Origin: Chryseobacterium sediminis
Lineage (GTDB): Bacteria; Bacteroidota; Bacteroidia; Flavobacteriales; Weeksellaceae
Assembly (NCBI RefSeq): GCF_008386505.1
Contig: NZ_VUNZ01000001.1
Span: 1,054,001 to 1,118,000 of the forward strand
Reading direction: 5' to 3'
Length of the DNA stretch: 64,000 nt
Shown here: positions 8,063 to 16,442 of the stretch, piece by piece
How the letters are laid out: each line of letters begins with the position of its first letter
Position numbering within the stretch: position 1 is the first letter of the stretch
The notes under the pieces: generated by a model
Seen by the model: only the letters and a program-made list of their open reading frames with translations
The model's database searches: none
What the model was told of the DNA's origin: nothing
Program-made: the position numbers and the translations under genes

Positions 8063-8776
8063 ATGAAAGATATCATTCATAAAATTAAAAACACAGATTG
8101 GCAGCATCTTACGGAAACAATGCATGAAAACGGATATGCAATAGTTTCTAACCTGTTATCAGATGAAGAATGTGAAATATTAAAATCAGACTATGAACAT
8201 TCTTCTCTGTACCGAAAAACAGTGGTCATGGCAAGACATCGTTTTGGTCTTGGTGAATATAAATATTTTGATTATCCGCTTCCTGAAATTATTCAGACCA
8301 TACGAACGGGTATTTATCCGTATCTGGCTCCTATTGCCAATTCATGGTTTAAAGCCTTACACATTGATACTCAATTTCCCTTAGATCATCAGAAATTTTT
8401 ACAACAATGCCATACTAACGGCCAGCAGAAAGCAACTGCTTTAATTTTGAAATATAAAGAAGGTGGTTTTAATACTTTGCATCAGGATTTGTATGGCGAG
8501 GTGTACTTTCCTATCCAAATTGTATTAATGCTCAGCGAACCTGACAAAGATTTTACAGGTGGGGAATTTGTGCTTACTCAGCAGATTCCGAGGGCACAGT
8601 CTAAAGCGATTGTGCTAAAACCTAAAAAAGGAGATGTACTCATTTTCACGACTCAGTTTAAGCCGGAAAAAGGAACCAAAGGCTATTACAGACTCAATAT
8701 GAAACATGGAATAAGCGAAGTGAGAGAAGGAAACCGATATGCTTTGGGAATTATTTTCCATGATGCATCAAATTAA
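8063..8776 (+). CDS. 2OG-Fe(II) oxygenase (Oxygenase-NA type)
   Basis: This 237-residue protein resembles the PF09859-type 2-oxoglutarate/Fe(II) dioxygenases. HQDLYGEVYFPIQ carries the H-x-D metal pair. FTGGEFVLTQQIPRAQSK and GDVLIFTT follow. GYYRLNMKHGISEVR supplies the distal histidine and the 2OG-binding arginine region, and GIIFHDA closes the domain. The family often occurs beside, or fused to, Ada-type metal-binding domains. Here the next gene is such a domain, starting 30 bases downstream, so they probably form an operon. A role in alkylation damage or nucleic acid demethylation is inferred from that context, not shown. Confidence 0.88.
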   Translation: MKDIIHKIKNTDWQHLTETMHENGYAIVSNLLSDEECEILKSDYEHSSLYRKTVVMARHRFGLGEYKYFDYPLPEIIQTIRTGIYPYLAPIANSWFKALHIDTQFPLDHQKFLQQCHTNGQQKATALILKYKEGGFNTLHQDLYGEVYFPIQIVLMLSEPDKDFTGGEFVLTQQIPRAQSKAIVLKPKKGDVLIFTTQFKPEKGTKGYYRLNMKHGISEVREGNRYALGIIFHDASN

Positions 8777-8806
8777 TCATTGAACATTATCTCATTACTA
8801 AACACC

Positions 8807-9061
8807 ATGATTCAGCATTCCCAACTATCAGCCAAAAGCTTAAGAAGTAAAATCCATAGCCGGGATATTCTTTTCGGAGGAAATAAAAAACTGAAAATCT
8901 ACGGATTGCTTAATTGCAGCTCAGGAAAAAGAATGAAAATAGAAAACAGAATTTTCTTTAAGGATGAAAATGAAGCTTTACAAAACAACTACCGTCCCTG
9001 TGGACATTGTATGAGAGCAGCATATAAGCAATGGAAAAAATCTTCATTTATTATCTCATAA
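8807..9061 (+). CDS. Stand-alone Ada metal-binding-domain protein (84 residues)
   Basis: The protein resembles the N-terminal metal-binding domain of the Ada methyl-transfer protein. It contains KIYGLLNCSSGKRMK, FFKDENEAL and YRPCGHCMRAAYKQW. Ada uses four cysteines arranged C-x3-C and C-x2-C. Here only the first cysteine of the first pair (NCSSGK) and both of the second pair (CGHC) are present, so one zinc ligand is missing or replaced. No DNA-binding or methyltransferase domain is attached. The ATG at 8807 is preferred over a TTG at 8780. It lies just downstream of the oxygenase gene and is probably co-transcribed with it. Confidence 0.85.
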   Translation: MIQHSQLSAKSLRSKIHSRDILFGGNKKLKIYGLLNCSSGKRMKIENRIFFKDENEALQNNYRPCGHCMRAAYKQWKKSSFIIS

Positions 9062-9139
9062 AATTTTGCGTACCCCACATTAGAAAACCTGTATTTATTC
9101 TAACCTGAGATTGATTCACTTTGTTGGCAATGACAGAAT

Positions 9140-9174
9140 AAAAAAAAGAGAAGCAATAATATATTGCTTCTCTC
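9140..9174 (-). terminator. Terminator for tRNA-fMet
   Basis: Read on the minus strand, AGAGAAGCAATA pairs with TATTGCTTCTCT and is followed by eight T residues. Confidence 0.85.
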
Positions 9175-9180
9175 GTTTAG

Positions 9181-9253
<73 letters not shown>

Positions 9254-9264
9254 ATATTGGATTG

Positions 9265-9272
9265 CAAAGGTA
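9265..9272 (-). promoter_or_regulatory. TAnnTTTG promoter element for tRNA-fMet
   Basis: The minus strand reads TACCTTTG, 12 bases upstream of the tRNA 5' end. Confidence 0.6.
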
Positions 9273-9342
9273 CGAATATTTTTTACAAATCCTAATTTTT
9301 CTTTTAAATAAAGGACTTTTATGAAAACTATTTTATTATTTG

Positions 9343-9350
9343 TATCTTTG
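9343..9350 (+). promoter_or_regulatory. TAnnTTTG promoter element immediately before the Sua5-type gene
   Basis: TATCTTTG ends only 4 bases before the ATG at 9355. Transcription would then start at or next to the start codon, giving a leaderless or nearly leaderless mRNA. Confidence 0.55.
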
Positions 9351-9354
9351 TTTT

Positions 9355-9966
9355 ATGGCAAAAATATTAAAAATTTACCCAGATAACCCACAGGAAAATC
9401 TTGTGAATGAGGTTATTAAAACTCTCAATAATGGCGGACTGATTATCTATCCATCTGATACGATATATGCTTTAGGCTGTAATATTTTTGATATAAAAGC
9501 CATGGAAAAGCTGGCTCAGCTCAAAAAAATGAAACTTGAGAAGTCAAAATTCTCAATTATCTGCAATGATCTCAGCCATCTTTCTGACTTTACAAGACCT
9601 ATTGATACCTCGGTTTTCAGATTTCTGAAAAGTCATCTTCCCGGGCCATTCACTTTTATCCTTGAAGCGAATAAAAGTTTACCCTTAGCGTATAAAGGTC
9701 ATAAAACAATTGGTATCCGTGTTCCGGATCACCCGATTCCGCAACTGATTGTTGAAAAACTGGGACACCCTATTGCTTCCACATCCATTAAGGATGATGA
9801 TGAAATCATTGAATATTCCACAGATCCGGAGCTTATTGCTGAAAAATATGATCATTTGGTAGATATCGTTATTGATTCAGGATATGGAGATAATGTGGCA
9901 TCCACTATTGTAGACCTTACTTCCGGAGAACCGGAGATTATCCGTCAGGGAAAAGGAATTATTTAA
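9355..9966 (+). CDS. L-threonylcarbamoyladenylate synthase (Sua5/YciO/YrdC family)
   Basis: The roughly 203-residue protein has the YrdC fold, which makes threonylcarbamoyl-AMP for the t6A modification of ANN-decoding tRNAs. The family signature is visible as GGLIIYPSDTIYALGCNIFD, then KLAQLKKMKLEKSKFSIIC. LPGPFTFILEANK, GIRVPDHPIP, PIASTSIK and a C-terminal TIVDLTSGEPEIIRQGKG follow. The lack of a C-terminal Sua5 extension places it in the short YrdC/YciO group, and YciO-type members may not all make t6A. The ATG at 9355 is chosen over an upstream alternative because family members start near the AKILKIYPDN segment. Confidence 0.88.
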   Translation: MAKILKIYPDNPQENLVNEVIKTLNNGGLIIYPSDTIYALGCNIFDIKAMEKLAQLKKMKLEKSKFSIICNDLSHLSDFTRPIDTSVFRFLKSHLPGPFTFILEANKSLPLAYKGHKTIGIRVPDHPIPQLIVEKLGHPIASTSIKDDDEIIEYSTDPELIAEKYDHLVDIVIDSGYGDNVASTIVDLTSGEPEIIRQGKGII

Positions 9967-9975
9967 TTCAAATGT

Positions 9976-9993
9976 AAAGTTCAAGGTTTAGGG
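9976..9993. repeat. Copy 1 of a short dispersed intergenic repeat
   Basis: AAAGTTCAAGGTTTAGGG recurs with one change at 30583-30600. It lies just upstream of the CPBP gene. Confidence 0.5.
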
Positions 9994-10002
9994 TTATTGG
10001 TT

Positions 10003-10704
10003 ATGGGGGTTAATGGGAAATATTCTATAGGAATTTTACTCACTTTTGTTCTTTTGGCTGCGGCAATGCTTTATTCTTTCCCTGTTATCACCCTGATTAC
10101 AGGAATAAGAGGAATTACTGCGGACAGCTTTTTTACCAGCAGGATTATAATCTGGATTGTTTTGATCATCATATTTCTATACAATATGATCATTGAGAAA
10201 GGTCCATTTTTATTAAAAAAAGAAACTTCATACTCTACCTTATTTTATGGTAAAGCAGTTTTGAGCTTATATTTCATCTGTATCATTGGTGGAGCAGTTC
10301 TGAACGCAATAATTCTGTTTTTTGTCCCTGAAAAAATAAGTGATAAACTCCTTAATCTTGTACCTGTTTTTAAGCACAATTATTTCTTAATTATGGTCAC
10401 ATGTCTTACGGCTGCCGTTGTAGAAGAATTTCTGATGCGGGGCTATATACAGCCCAGGGTTGAAAAAATTTATAATAATCCGACTTTAGGAATTATTATT
10501 TCAGCTGTCTTATTTGGAATTCTGCACAGCACTTACGGTACCATAGGTCAGGTTCTCGGACCTTTCTTTATTGGAATTGTTTTTGCCCTGTTTTATAAAC
10601 GCTATTCAAATATTAAAATTCTGATCATCTGTCATTTTATGATTGATTTTATCTCTCTGATGGCTCTGAATTTTATCGATATTAAACATTTATCTGTATT
10701 TTAA
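10003..10704 (+). CDS. CPBP family intramembrane glutamic protease (Abi-like)
   Basis: This is a multi-pass membrane protein of about 233 residues. It carries the CPBP/Abi signature: AAVVEEFLMRGYIQPRVEK with the EExxxR motif, then GIIISAVLFGILHSTYG with the FxxxH motif, and a final ICHFMIDF. Family members are intramembrane proteases related to Rce1, and in bacteria they have been linked to peptide maturation and immunity. No partner is evident here. The ATG at 10003 is used rather than the TTG at 9997. yaaA follows after 4 bases, so the genes are probably co-transcribed. Confidence 0.88.
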   Translation: MGVNGKYSIGILLTFVLLAAAMLYSFPVITLITGIRGITADSFFTSRIIIWIVLIIIFLYNMIIEKGPFLLKKETSYSTLFYGKAVLSLYFICIIGGAVLNAIILFFVPEKISDKLLNLVPVFKHNYFLIMVTCLTAAVVEEFLMRGYIQPRVEKIYNNPTLGIIISAVLFGILHSTYGTIGQVLGPFFIGIVFALFYKRYSNIKILIICHFMIDFISLMALNFIDIKHLSVF

Positions 10705-10708
10705 CATT

Positions 10709-11467
10709 ATGAAAATTATAACATCTCCTGCAAAATTAATGAACGTAGAAAACTCAACAGATCTGTTGAAATCTTCTACCCCAAGATTTATTGAAGAAGC
10801 AGCATTTATACAGTCTTATTTAAAAGAAAAATCACCAAAATACCTTTCCGAGCTGATGGAAATATCACCCAAACTGGCTGATGAAAACTGGGAAAGAAAT
10901 CAAAAATGGAAATCCAAACCTACTGCAAAAGAATCTGCTCCAGCCATGTTTGCTTTTACAGGAGAAGTTTATAGAGGTCTGGATGCCAAAACGCTGGATA
11001 AAAATGCGGTAGATTACCTGCAGAAAAACTACAGAATGCTTTCCGGGCTTTATGGTCTTCTGAAACCATCTGATAAAGTGATGCTTTACAGGCTGGAAAT
11101 GGGACGTCCTTTTGAATTTGAACAGTACAAAAATCTGTATGGATTCTGGAGAGAAAAGATTACAGAACAATTGAATTCTGAAATGAAAAAAGGAGAAATA
11201 CTTCTTCACCTTGCCAGCAATGAATATGGAAAAGTAATCGACAGAAAAAAACTGAACCACAAAGTGATCGATTTTGATTTTTATGAATTAAAAGACGGAA
11301 AACTGAAAACCATTGTGGTATACACCAAGCATGCAAGAGGTCTTGTGGTAAGATTTTGTGCTGAAACTAACGCCAAAACGCTGGAAGATGTAAAAGCATT
11401 CAACTATGAAGGTTACAGAATTGATGAAGAAAAGTCTACAGATACTAAACTGGTTTTTACAAGATAA
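10709..11467 (+). CDS. yaaA: Peroxide stress protein YaaA (UPF0246)
   Basis: This 252-residue protein starts with MKIITSPAKLMNVENS and contains FTGEVYRGLDAKTL, RMLSGLYGLLKPSDKVMLYRLEMG and LASNEYGKVIDRKKL near the middle. All are typical of the YaaA/DUF328 family. E. coli YaaA lowers free iron and protects against hydrogen peroxide damage, and it binds DNA with a helix-hairpin-helix-like fold. It sits between a CPBP protease gene and prmC with no spacing to prmC (stop at 11467, ATG at 11468), indicating translational coupling. Length matches the family. Confidence 0.94.
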   Translation: MKIITSPAKLMNVENSTDLLKSSTPRFIEEAAFIQSYLKEKSPKYLSELMEISPKLADENWERNQKWKSKPTAKESAPAMFAFTGEVYRGLDAKTLDKNAVDYLQKNYRMLSGLYGLLKPSDKVMLYRLEMGRPFEFEQYKNLYGFWREKITEQLNSEMKKGEILLHLASNEYGKVIDRKKLNHKVIDFDFYELKDGKLKTIVVYTKHARGLVVRFCAETNAKTLEDVKAFNYEGYRIDEEKSTDTKLVFTR

Positions 11468-12316
11468 ATGACAATTTCAGCATTTAAAAAATATTTCAAA
11501 ACAGAACTTTCCGATCTTTATACTGAGTCGGAAAGTGTTTTTTTATCTTCCCTATTTATTCACCAGATTGTAGGTTTTGATCATTTTCAGCAGAGAAGAT
11601 TTTCAGAGCAGGAACTTCTGATAGACGATGAAGAAAAACTTTGTCATTTAGTTGCAGAACTTAAAACCGGAAGACCTTATCAGCAGATTCTGGGAGAAAC
11701 TGAGTTTTATGGAATGATGTTCTTTGTAGATGAAAATGTACTGATTCCCCGCCCTGAAACAGAAGAACTGCTGGAGATCGCTATCAGAGAGATTCAACGT
11801 TTGAAGTTTACTATTCAAGGTTTAAAGATTTTGGACATAGGAACCGGAAGCGGAGTAATTCCTTTAGTTTTAAAGAAACATTTTCCTGAAGCTGTAGTTT
11901 CATCAATAGATTTTTCTGAAAAAGCATTGAAGACCGCCCAAAGAAATGCCGATTACCATCAGTTGGAAATACAATTCATTCATGCTGATTATCTGAATTT
12001 TGAGCTTGCTGAAAGTTTTGATATCATTATTTCAAACCCTCCGTATATAGGTATTGAAGAAGAGATTGAAATTGCAGACTCTGTGAAAGAATTTGAACCT
12101 AAAATGGCCCTTTTCTCCCCTACTTCCGATGCTTTGATCTTTTACAAAAAAATAGCAGAAGATGCTAAAAAGCACCTGAATGAAAACGGGCTTTTGTTCT
12201 TAGAAATCAATCAGAAATTAGGTCCGGAAACGCTGGAACTGTATCAATATTTCTCTAACGCTCAATTATTGAAGGATTTATCGGAAAATGACAGGTTTAT
12301 TTATGGAAGAAAATAA
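11468..12316 (+). CDS. prmC: Peptide chain release factor N5-glutamine methyltransferase PrmC
   Basis: This 282-residue SAM-dependent methyltransferase methylates the glutamine of the GGQ loop in RF1/RF2 and so supports translation termination. The N-terminal helical domain is followed by RPYQQILGETEFYG, the substrate-recognition segment, and LIPRPETEELL. ILDIGTGSGVIPLVL is SAM motif I, near residue 120. The catalytic motif SNPPYIGIEEE is near residue 190, and FLEINQKLGPE follows. Everything expected is present. It directly follows yaaA. Confidence 0.95.
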   Translation: MTISAFKKYFKTELSDLYTESESVFLSSLFIHQIVGFDHFQQRRFSEQELLIDDEEKLCHLVAELKTGRPYQQILGETEFYGMMFFVDENVLIPRPETEELLEIAIREIQRLKFTIQGLKILDIGTGSGVIPLVLKKHFPEAVVSSIDFSEKALKTAQRNADYHQLEIQFIHADYLNFELAESFDIIISNPPYIGIEEEIEIADSVKEFEPKMALFSPTSDALIFYKKIAEDAKKHLNENGLLFLEINQKLGPETLELYQYFSNAQLLKDLSENDRFIYGRK

Positions 12317-12343
12317 GTAATTTAGCTTCCAGACATCTAACCT

Positions 12344-13357
12344 ATGAAAACTATGATATGGAATGCCTTGCTTGGCATTTCGCTGATTCTGCAATTAATA
12401 TCCTGTAAACAGCATCCTCAGGATGTTGTGAATAAGTATTATAAGAAAGGAGAGTTCAACGGCTCTGTTCTGATCGTGAAAAACGGCCGTGTTGTATGTG
12501 ATACGGCTCTGGGCTTCCGTAATATTGAAAAAGGACTTCAATCTGATAAAAATACTTCTTTTTATATTGCCTCTCTCAGCAAGCCTTTTACTGCTGCAGC
12601 GATTATGATTTTACAGCAAAAAGGTTTATTAAAGCTTGATGATAAGGCATCTCAATTTATTGAACTCCCTGCATATGCTAAAAATATCACTATCAGGCAG
12701 CTTTTGCACCATACATCGGGAATCAGTGATTATGAGAGTTTATTTTCAAAAAAAGGATTGACTAACAAAGATGTGATTGACTGGCTGTTTAGTCTTAAAA
12801 ACCTTGATTTCATTCCAGACAGCAGGTTTAAATACAGCAACAGTGGCTATATCATTCTTTCTCAGATCATTGAAAAAGTTTCAGGAAAATCTTACCGTAC
12901 TTTGATCAATGATCAGATTATCATTCCTTTGAAAATGAACAATACTTATGTGTATGAATCTTCTGCAATTATTCAAAATAAGGCATTGGGATATAATCAA
13001 CAGAAGAATCCTGATGATTATTCAATTTTAACAACAGGTGACGGCGGAATTTATTCTACGCCTGAAGATCTGTTTAAATTTGATCAGGCCCTGCGGAATT
13101 ATACCTTGATCAGCAAAGAAAATACAGCTCTTATGTTTACTCCCGCAAAACTCTCCGACGGCCAGATTTCAAACTACGGATTTGCCTGGTTTATAGAAGA
13201 TGAAAAAACGGCAATGCATACAGGCGGGCTGAATGGTTTTAAAGCATTATTCTGGAGAGATCTGCAGCATAACAGCTGTATTATAGCATTGACCAATCAG
13301 GGAGAAGCGTTCCCTTTGGGTAACTTTTTAAATGATATTAAAAAAACAATTCAATAA
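12344..13357 (+). CDS. Class C beta-lactamase-like serine hydrolase, probable lipoprotein
   Basis: This 337-residue protein has the penicillin-binding/beta-lactamase class C fold. The SxxK motif is S77-L-S-K80 in FYIASLSKPFTAAA, the YSN motif is Y164-S-N in RFKYSNSGYI, and a third-box equivalent HTGG occurs in AMHTGGLNGF near residue 290. The N-terminus has a hydrophobic stretch ending LQLISCKQ, which resembles a lipobox with Cys at 21. Such proteins are usually esterases, D-aminopeptidases or PBP4-like peptidases; resistance activity should not be assumed. It is followed after 5 bases by the DUF4180 gene. Confidence 0.88.
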   Translation: MKTMIWNALLGISLILQLISCKQHPQDVVNKYYKKGEFNGSVLIVKNGRVVCDTALGFRNIEKGLQSDKNTSFYIASLSKPFTAAAIMILQQKGLLKLDDKASQFIELPAYAKNITIRQLLHHTSGISDYESLFSKKGLTNKDVIDWLFSLKNLDFIPDSRFKYSNSGYIILSQIIEKVSGKSYRTLINDQIIIPLKMNNTYVYESSAIIQNKALGYNQQKNPDDYSILTTGDGGIYSTPEDLFKFDQALRNYTLISKENTALMFTPAKLSDGQISNYGFAWFIEDEKTAMHTGGLNGFKALFWRDLQHNSCIIALTNQGEAFPLGNFLNDIKKTIQ

Positions 13358-13362
13358 GGAAA

Positions 13363-13722
13363 ATGATTATTCAATCTCACGAAATTAATACGATAAAAAT
13401 TGCAGAAGTTATTTCTGATACCATGATCATCCAATCTGCACAAGACGGACTGGATCTTATGGGGAATGTCTATTATCAGGATTTTGACAAAGTTATTCTT
13501 TATGAAAAAAACATCACTCCTGAATTCTTCGATTTAAAAACAAAAATAGCAGGTGAAATTCTTCAAAAATTTTCAAACTACCGTATCGGACTGGCTATTG
13601 TAGGTGATTTTGACAAATATGAGAGTAAAAGCCTGAAGGACTTTATTTTTGAAAGCAACAAAACAAAACATGTAAATTTTCTGAAATCACTGGAAAATGC
13701 ATTAGATCATTTATCAAAATAA
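13363..13722 (+). CDS. DUF4180 domain protein
   Basis: The 119-residue protein opens with MIIQSHEINTIKIAEV and contains DLMGNVYYQDFDKVILYEKNI (two pieces: DLMGNVYYQDFDKVIL and YEKNITPEFFDLKTKIAGE). It closes with FSNYRIGLAIVGDFDKYES and SLKDFIFESNKTKHVNF. This order matches the DUF4180 family, whose function is unknown. No signal peptide or membrane segment is seen, so it is likely cytosolic. The 5-base gap from the serine hydrolase gene suggests co-transcription, although a functional link is not evident. Confidence 0.85.
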   Translation: MIIQSHEINTIKIAEVISDTMIIQSAQDGLDLMGNVYYQDFDKVILYEKNITPEFFDLKTKIAGEILQKFSNYRIGLAIVGDFDKYESKSLKDFIFESNKTKHVNFLKSLENALDHLSK

Positions 13723-14276
13723 ATTCTTTTTCAGCTGATTACGTCCAAAATATGCCACTTATCATTTTTTTTAACATCTATAACTTTTTAAAAAACAGCA
13801 TGTTTCAGAAAAATATGGTGATTGAATAGTAAAAATAATCTATTTATATTATCATATTCGTAAAAAAATTAATTCAATAAGCGATGATTTAACTAAAAAC
13901 AAAGTTAAATTAAAATTAATCTCATAAAACACACATAATTAGTAGTTTATTCGTATATTTGCAAAAACACAAGGGATTATGAATTTTACTATTCTAAAAG
14001 CTTATATTATATATAATAAGGCTACTTAATTTAACTCAATTCTCTTTTTTGACTCTTTCAGATAAAACATAGATGGCCTCTATGGCACATGCTTGTTGTA
14101 TCTGTTATTTTGGAAACTCAAGTCTCCTCATACTATTTTATGAGTATAATCCATTGTTTGGATGAATTACAGGAGTATTTATTTCCAATATGAATTAAGC
14201 TGACAGGAAAGTATTTTCATAAAAACACAACACAAAAAAACATATAATACACAGATAAAAAATTATTAAAGACATC
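13723..14276. other. Long AT-rich intergenic region with promoter and long 5' leader
   Basis: A TATATTTG element lies at 13954-13961, more than 310 bases before the next ATG. The presumed leader holds a 16-codon frame at 13979-14029 (MNFTILKAYIIYNKAT) and small inverted repeats near 14130-14170 (ATACT with AGTAT, ATCCA with TGGAT). No known riboswitch consensus was recognised. Confidence 0.5.
13954..13961 (+). promoter_or_regulatory. TAnnTTTG promoter element for the secreted/lectin operon
   Basis: TATATTTG is the only full match in the 554-base region and implies an unusually long leader of about 310 nt. Confidence 0.5.
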
Positions 14277-14849
14277 ATGATTAAAAAATTATTTCTACCA
14301 ATCGTTTTAGTAAGTTCGTTATCATTCGCCCAAGTAGGGATCAACACACCCACACCTGATGAAAGCGCGATTCTGGATGTTTACAGTCAAAATAAAGGGA
14401 TGCTGATCCCAAGGCTTACTACTGCAAAGAGAGATGCCATTTCTAATCCGGCCAACTCACTTCTTATTTATGATACGGATAAAAAATGTTTAAGCCAGAA
14501 TATTGGAACACCTACCAAACCAGATTGGTTATGCATCAGCAGCAATGCTGTAAAAATGTTTTACATGCCTAGTGTTTCTTTTGACACTTCTGCCAATGCC
14601 CTTGGAAGAACTAAAGATTTATATACATTGTATAAAACACAGTTCGGGTCTCCCAAAGCGAAGAGTACCAGTGCTCCTGCCTCTATTCCTTTTTTCCCGT
14701 CAAGCAAAGACCTTTATTATTATGTAACAGATGCTGATCCTAATGTATTCAATAATATTTCTATTTCTGATGACGGTGTAATGACATATGATGTAAAAGC
14801 AGCTGCAACAGACTGTTCTTTTATCAATATCGTTTTTGTTGTTAAATAA
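14277..14849 (+). CDS. Secreted hypothetical protein of the QVGINT/PRLT type
   Basis: This 190-residue protein begins with a signal peptide (MIKKLFLPIVLVSSLSFAQ), then VGINTPTPDESAILDVYS, NKGMLIPRLTTAKRDAI and NSLLIYDTDKKC. This opening is very common in flavobacterial surface proteins, where it precedes variable domains or tail-fibre-like regions. The C-terminal half has no recognisable domain. It probably reaches the cell surface or periplasm. The lectin-domain gene begins 7 bases downstream and both proteins are exported, so they may act together. The function is unknown. Confidence 0.8.
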   Translation: MIKKLFLPIVLVSSLSFAQVGINTPTPDESAILDVYSQNKGMLIPRLTTAKRDAISNPANSLLIYDTDKKCLSQNIGTPTKPDWLCISSNAVKMFYMPSVSFDTSANALGRTKDLYTLYKTQFGSPKAKSTSAPASIPFFPSSKDLYYYVTDADPNVFNNISISDDGVMTYDVKAAATDCSFINIVFVVK

Positions 14850-14856
14850 TTGAGTT

Positions 14857-16389
14857 ATGATAAAAAATACTCGAATTAACAGAAACAAAAGACTTTTGTT
14901 TATTTTCTCATCGTTTATTTTCTCCCAAAGCATTCAGGCGCAGAATCAGCAGGGAACCGGATATCCGTATTTTGTCAACTTTACACAGGGGTTACAGCCT
15001 CAGGAAGCCTATAAAGTAGCCACCAGCGGAGTCCAGAATGATGCCACCTTTACCACAGACGGATTGAGGCTTACCCGAAGTGTGAACAATATTTCGGGAG
15101 GTGTGATACTCGCTGATAAGATATTCAAAAGTGACCAGGGAATTAAGTTTGAATTTGAATTTGCCATTTATGGAGGAAATACTAACGGAGGAGATGGTAT
15201 CTCCATATTCTTAGTAGATGGATCTATTCCTAAAGACCAACTTAATCTGGGATACTTTGGTGGCGGATTAGGATATAGTTTTGTACGTGGAGGCGAATCC
15301 ACGGAAGGGTTAAGAGGCGCTTATCTAGGGATAGGATTAGATGAATTCGGAAATTTCAAAACAAGCTTTAACCAGGGTGAAAGAGTCAGAAACGGAATTT
15401 TTGGGGTAACATTAGCTGATGGACGAAATAATGTTTCTTTAAGAGGAAAACGTGGAAATCAGTACCTTTCATCATCTGAACCTGCAGGATACAATGGTTA
15501 TCCGTTGCTTTACAGTACCGCAACCAATGCATCTCCTTCCAGCAACAACCGGTCTGCTTATCTGAATACCACGACAGGAAAATATATTGGTATTCAAAAC
15601 CCGAATCTTAAGCAGTTCAGCATTGAAAGTGGAGGAACTACAATTCCTCAGAATGAAAATGACGCCAGATTCCGTAAAGCTTATGTTACATTGATTCCCA
15701 ATCCTTCCGGAGGTTACAATATAACACTGGAAATACAACATGGAAATGTGAAAGAAACAGTGATTGATAATTATTATTATCCAACATCCCTGAAATATAC
15801 AGAGACTACAATATCTAACAGTACGGTAAGAACTCTGGACACTTCACCTCCTGCTACTTTCAGAATTGGTTTTGCGGCTTCTACCGGAGCTGCTAAAAAT
15901 ATACATTTATTGAAAAATTTAGGGGTAACAAGACCTTATGCTGCGGAGGTAACGGATGATCTGTTTGCAGGATGCCCGGGCATAAAATCAACGTATTCTC
16001 CTTTACTCAATGATGCGGCTTATAGCGGTCAGAACCCGCCAACGCTTTCTTATAATAATCTGGATTTTAATTCATTCCGATTTTTGGACATCAATGGCAG
16101 TGTAATCCCGAATATCGTAAATGGCACTTATACAAGCAATGAAGGTACTTGGGTCTATTCTTATGCTACGGGAAAACTTTCTTTCAGGCCTGCAATCGGA
16201 TTTACCGGAACTGCACAGATAAAATATGATATCAAAGGCGGAGGAAGCAATGGTACTGAAGCTCCTTATAATCTTGAAGAATACAGATCAATGCCTGCAT
16301 TGATACAAGTGAATGTTTCAAGTTCAAATAACTGCAGCAAAGCCTGTGTGATTTCTAATAAAAATGTAACTCAGAAAATAACACGATAA
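14857..16389 (+). CDS. Secreted L-type lectin-like protein
   Basis: This 510-residue protein has an N-terminal signal segment (RLLFIFSSFIFSQSIQAQ). A domain resembling bacterial L-type (legume-like) lectins follows. Visible landmarks are VSG-like ISGGVILADKIF, GIKFEFEFAIYGG, GGDGISIFLVDGS, GLRGAYLGIGLDEFGNF and TLEIQHG. The C-terminal part, after about residue 370 (GCPGIKSTYSPL), looks like a separate beta-rich domain containing IGFTGTAQIKYDI, as in cadherin-like modules. No canonical sorting domain is obvious at the end. A carbohydrate-binding surface role is inferred. It is in an operon with 14277-14849 and ends at a hairpin. Confidence 0.8.
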   Translation: MIKNTRINRNKRLLFIFSSFIFSQSIQAQNQQGTGYPYFVNFTQGLQPQEAYKVATSGVQNDATFTTDGLRLTRSVNNISGGVILADKIFKSDQGIKFEFEFAIYGGNTNGGDGISIFLVDGSIPKDQLNLGYFGGGLGYSFVRGGESTEGLRGAYLGIGLDEFGNFKTSFNQGERVRNGIFGVTLADGRNNVSLRGKRGNQYLSSSEPAGYNGYPLLYSTATNASPSSNNRSAYLNTTTGKYIGIQNPNLKQFSIESGGTTIPQNENDARFRKAYVTLIPNPSGGYNITLEIQHGNVKETVIDNYYYPTSLKYTETTISNSTVRTLDTSPPATFRIGFAASTGAAKNIHLLKNLGVTRPYAAEVTDDLFAGCPGIKSTYSPLLNDAAYSGQNPPTLSYNNLDFNSFRFLDINGSVIPNIVNGTYTSNEGTWVYSYATGKLSFRPAIGFTGTAQIKYDIKGGGSNGTEAPYNLEEYRSMPALIQVNVSSSNNCSKACVISNKNVTQKITR

Positions 16390-16393
16390 ATTG

Positions 16394-16422
16394 AAAACCA
16401 GCATTAAAAAGCTGGTTTTTTT
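16394..16422 (+). terminator. Terminator between the lectin gene and the convergent epimerase gene
   Basis: AAAACCAGC pairs with GCTGGTTTT across an 8-base loop and is followed by a T-run. The A-rich 5' side may also serve the minus strand. Confidence 0.8.
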
Positions 16423-16442
16423 ATGATTTGCAGTATTAAAAA

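Noticed and set aside
7869..8063. A 64-residue minus-strand frame with a hydrophobic stretch
   Set aside because: It starts at a TTG, overlaps both the GNAT start and the GNAT promoter element, and reads out of frame with the GNAT gene.
12344..13357. Considering the serine hydrolase to be a resistance beta-lactamase
   Set aside because: The motifs only support the broad class C/PBP fold. There is no linked ampR-like regulator, and most such proteins are esterases or peptidases.
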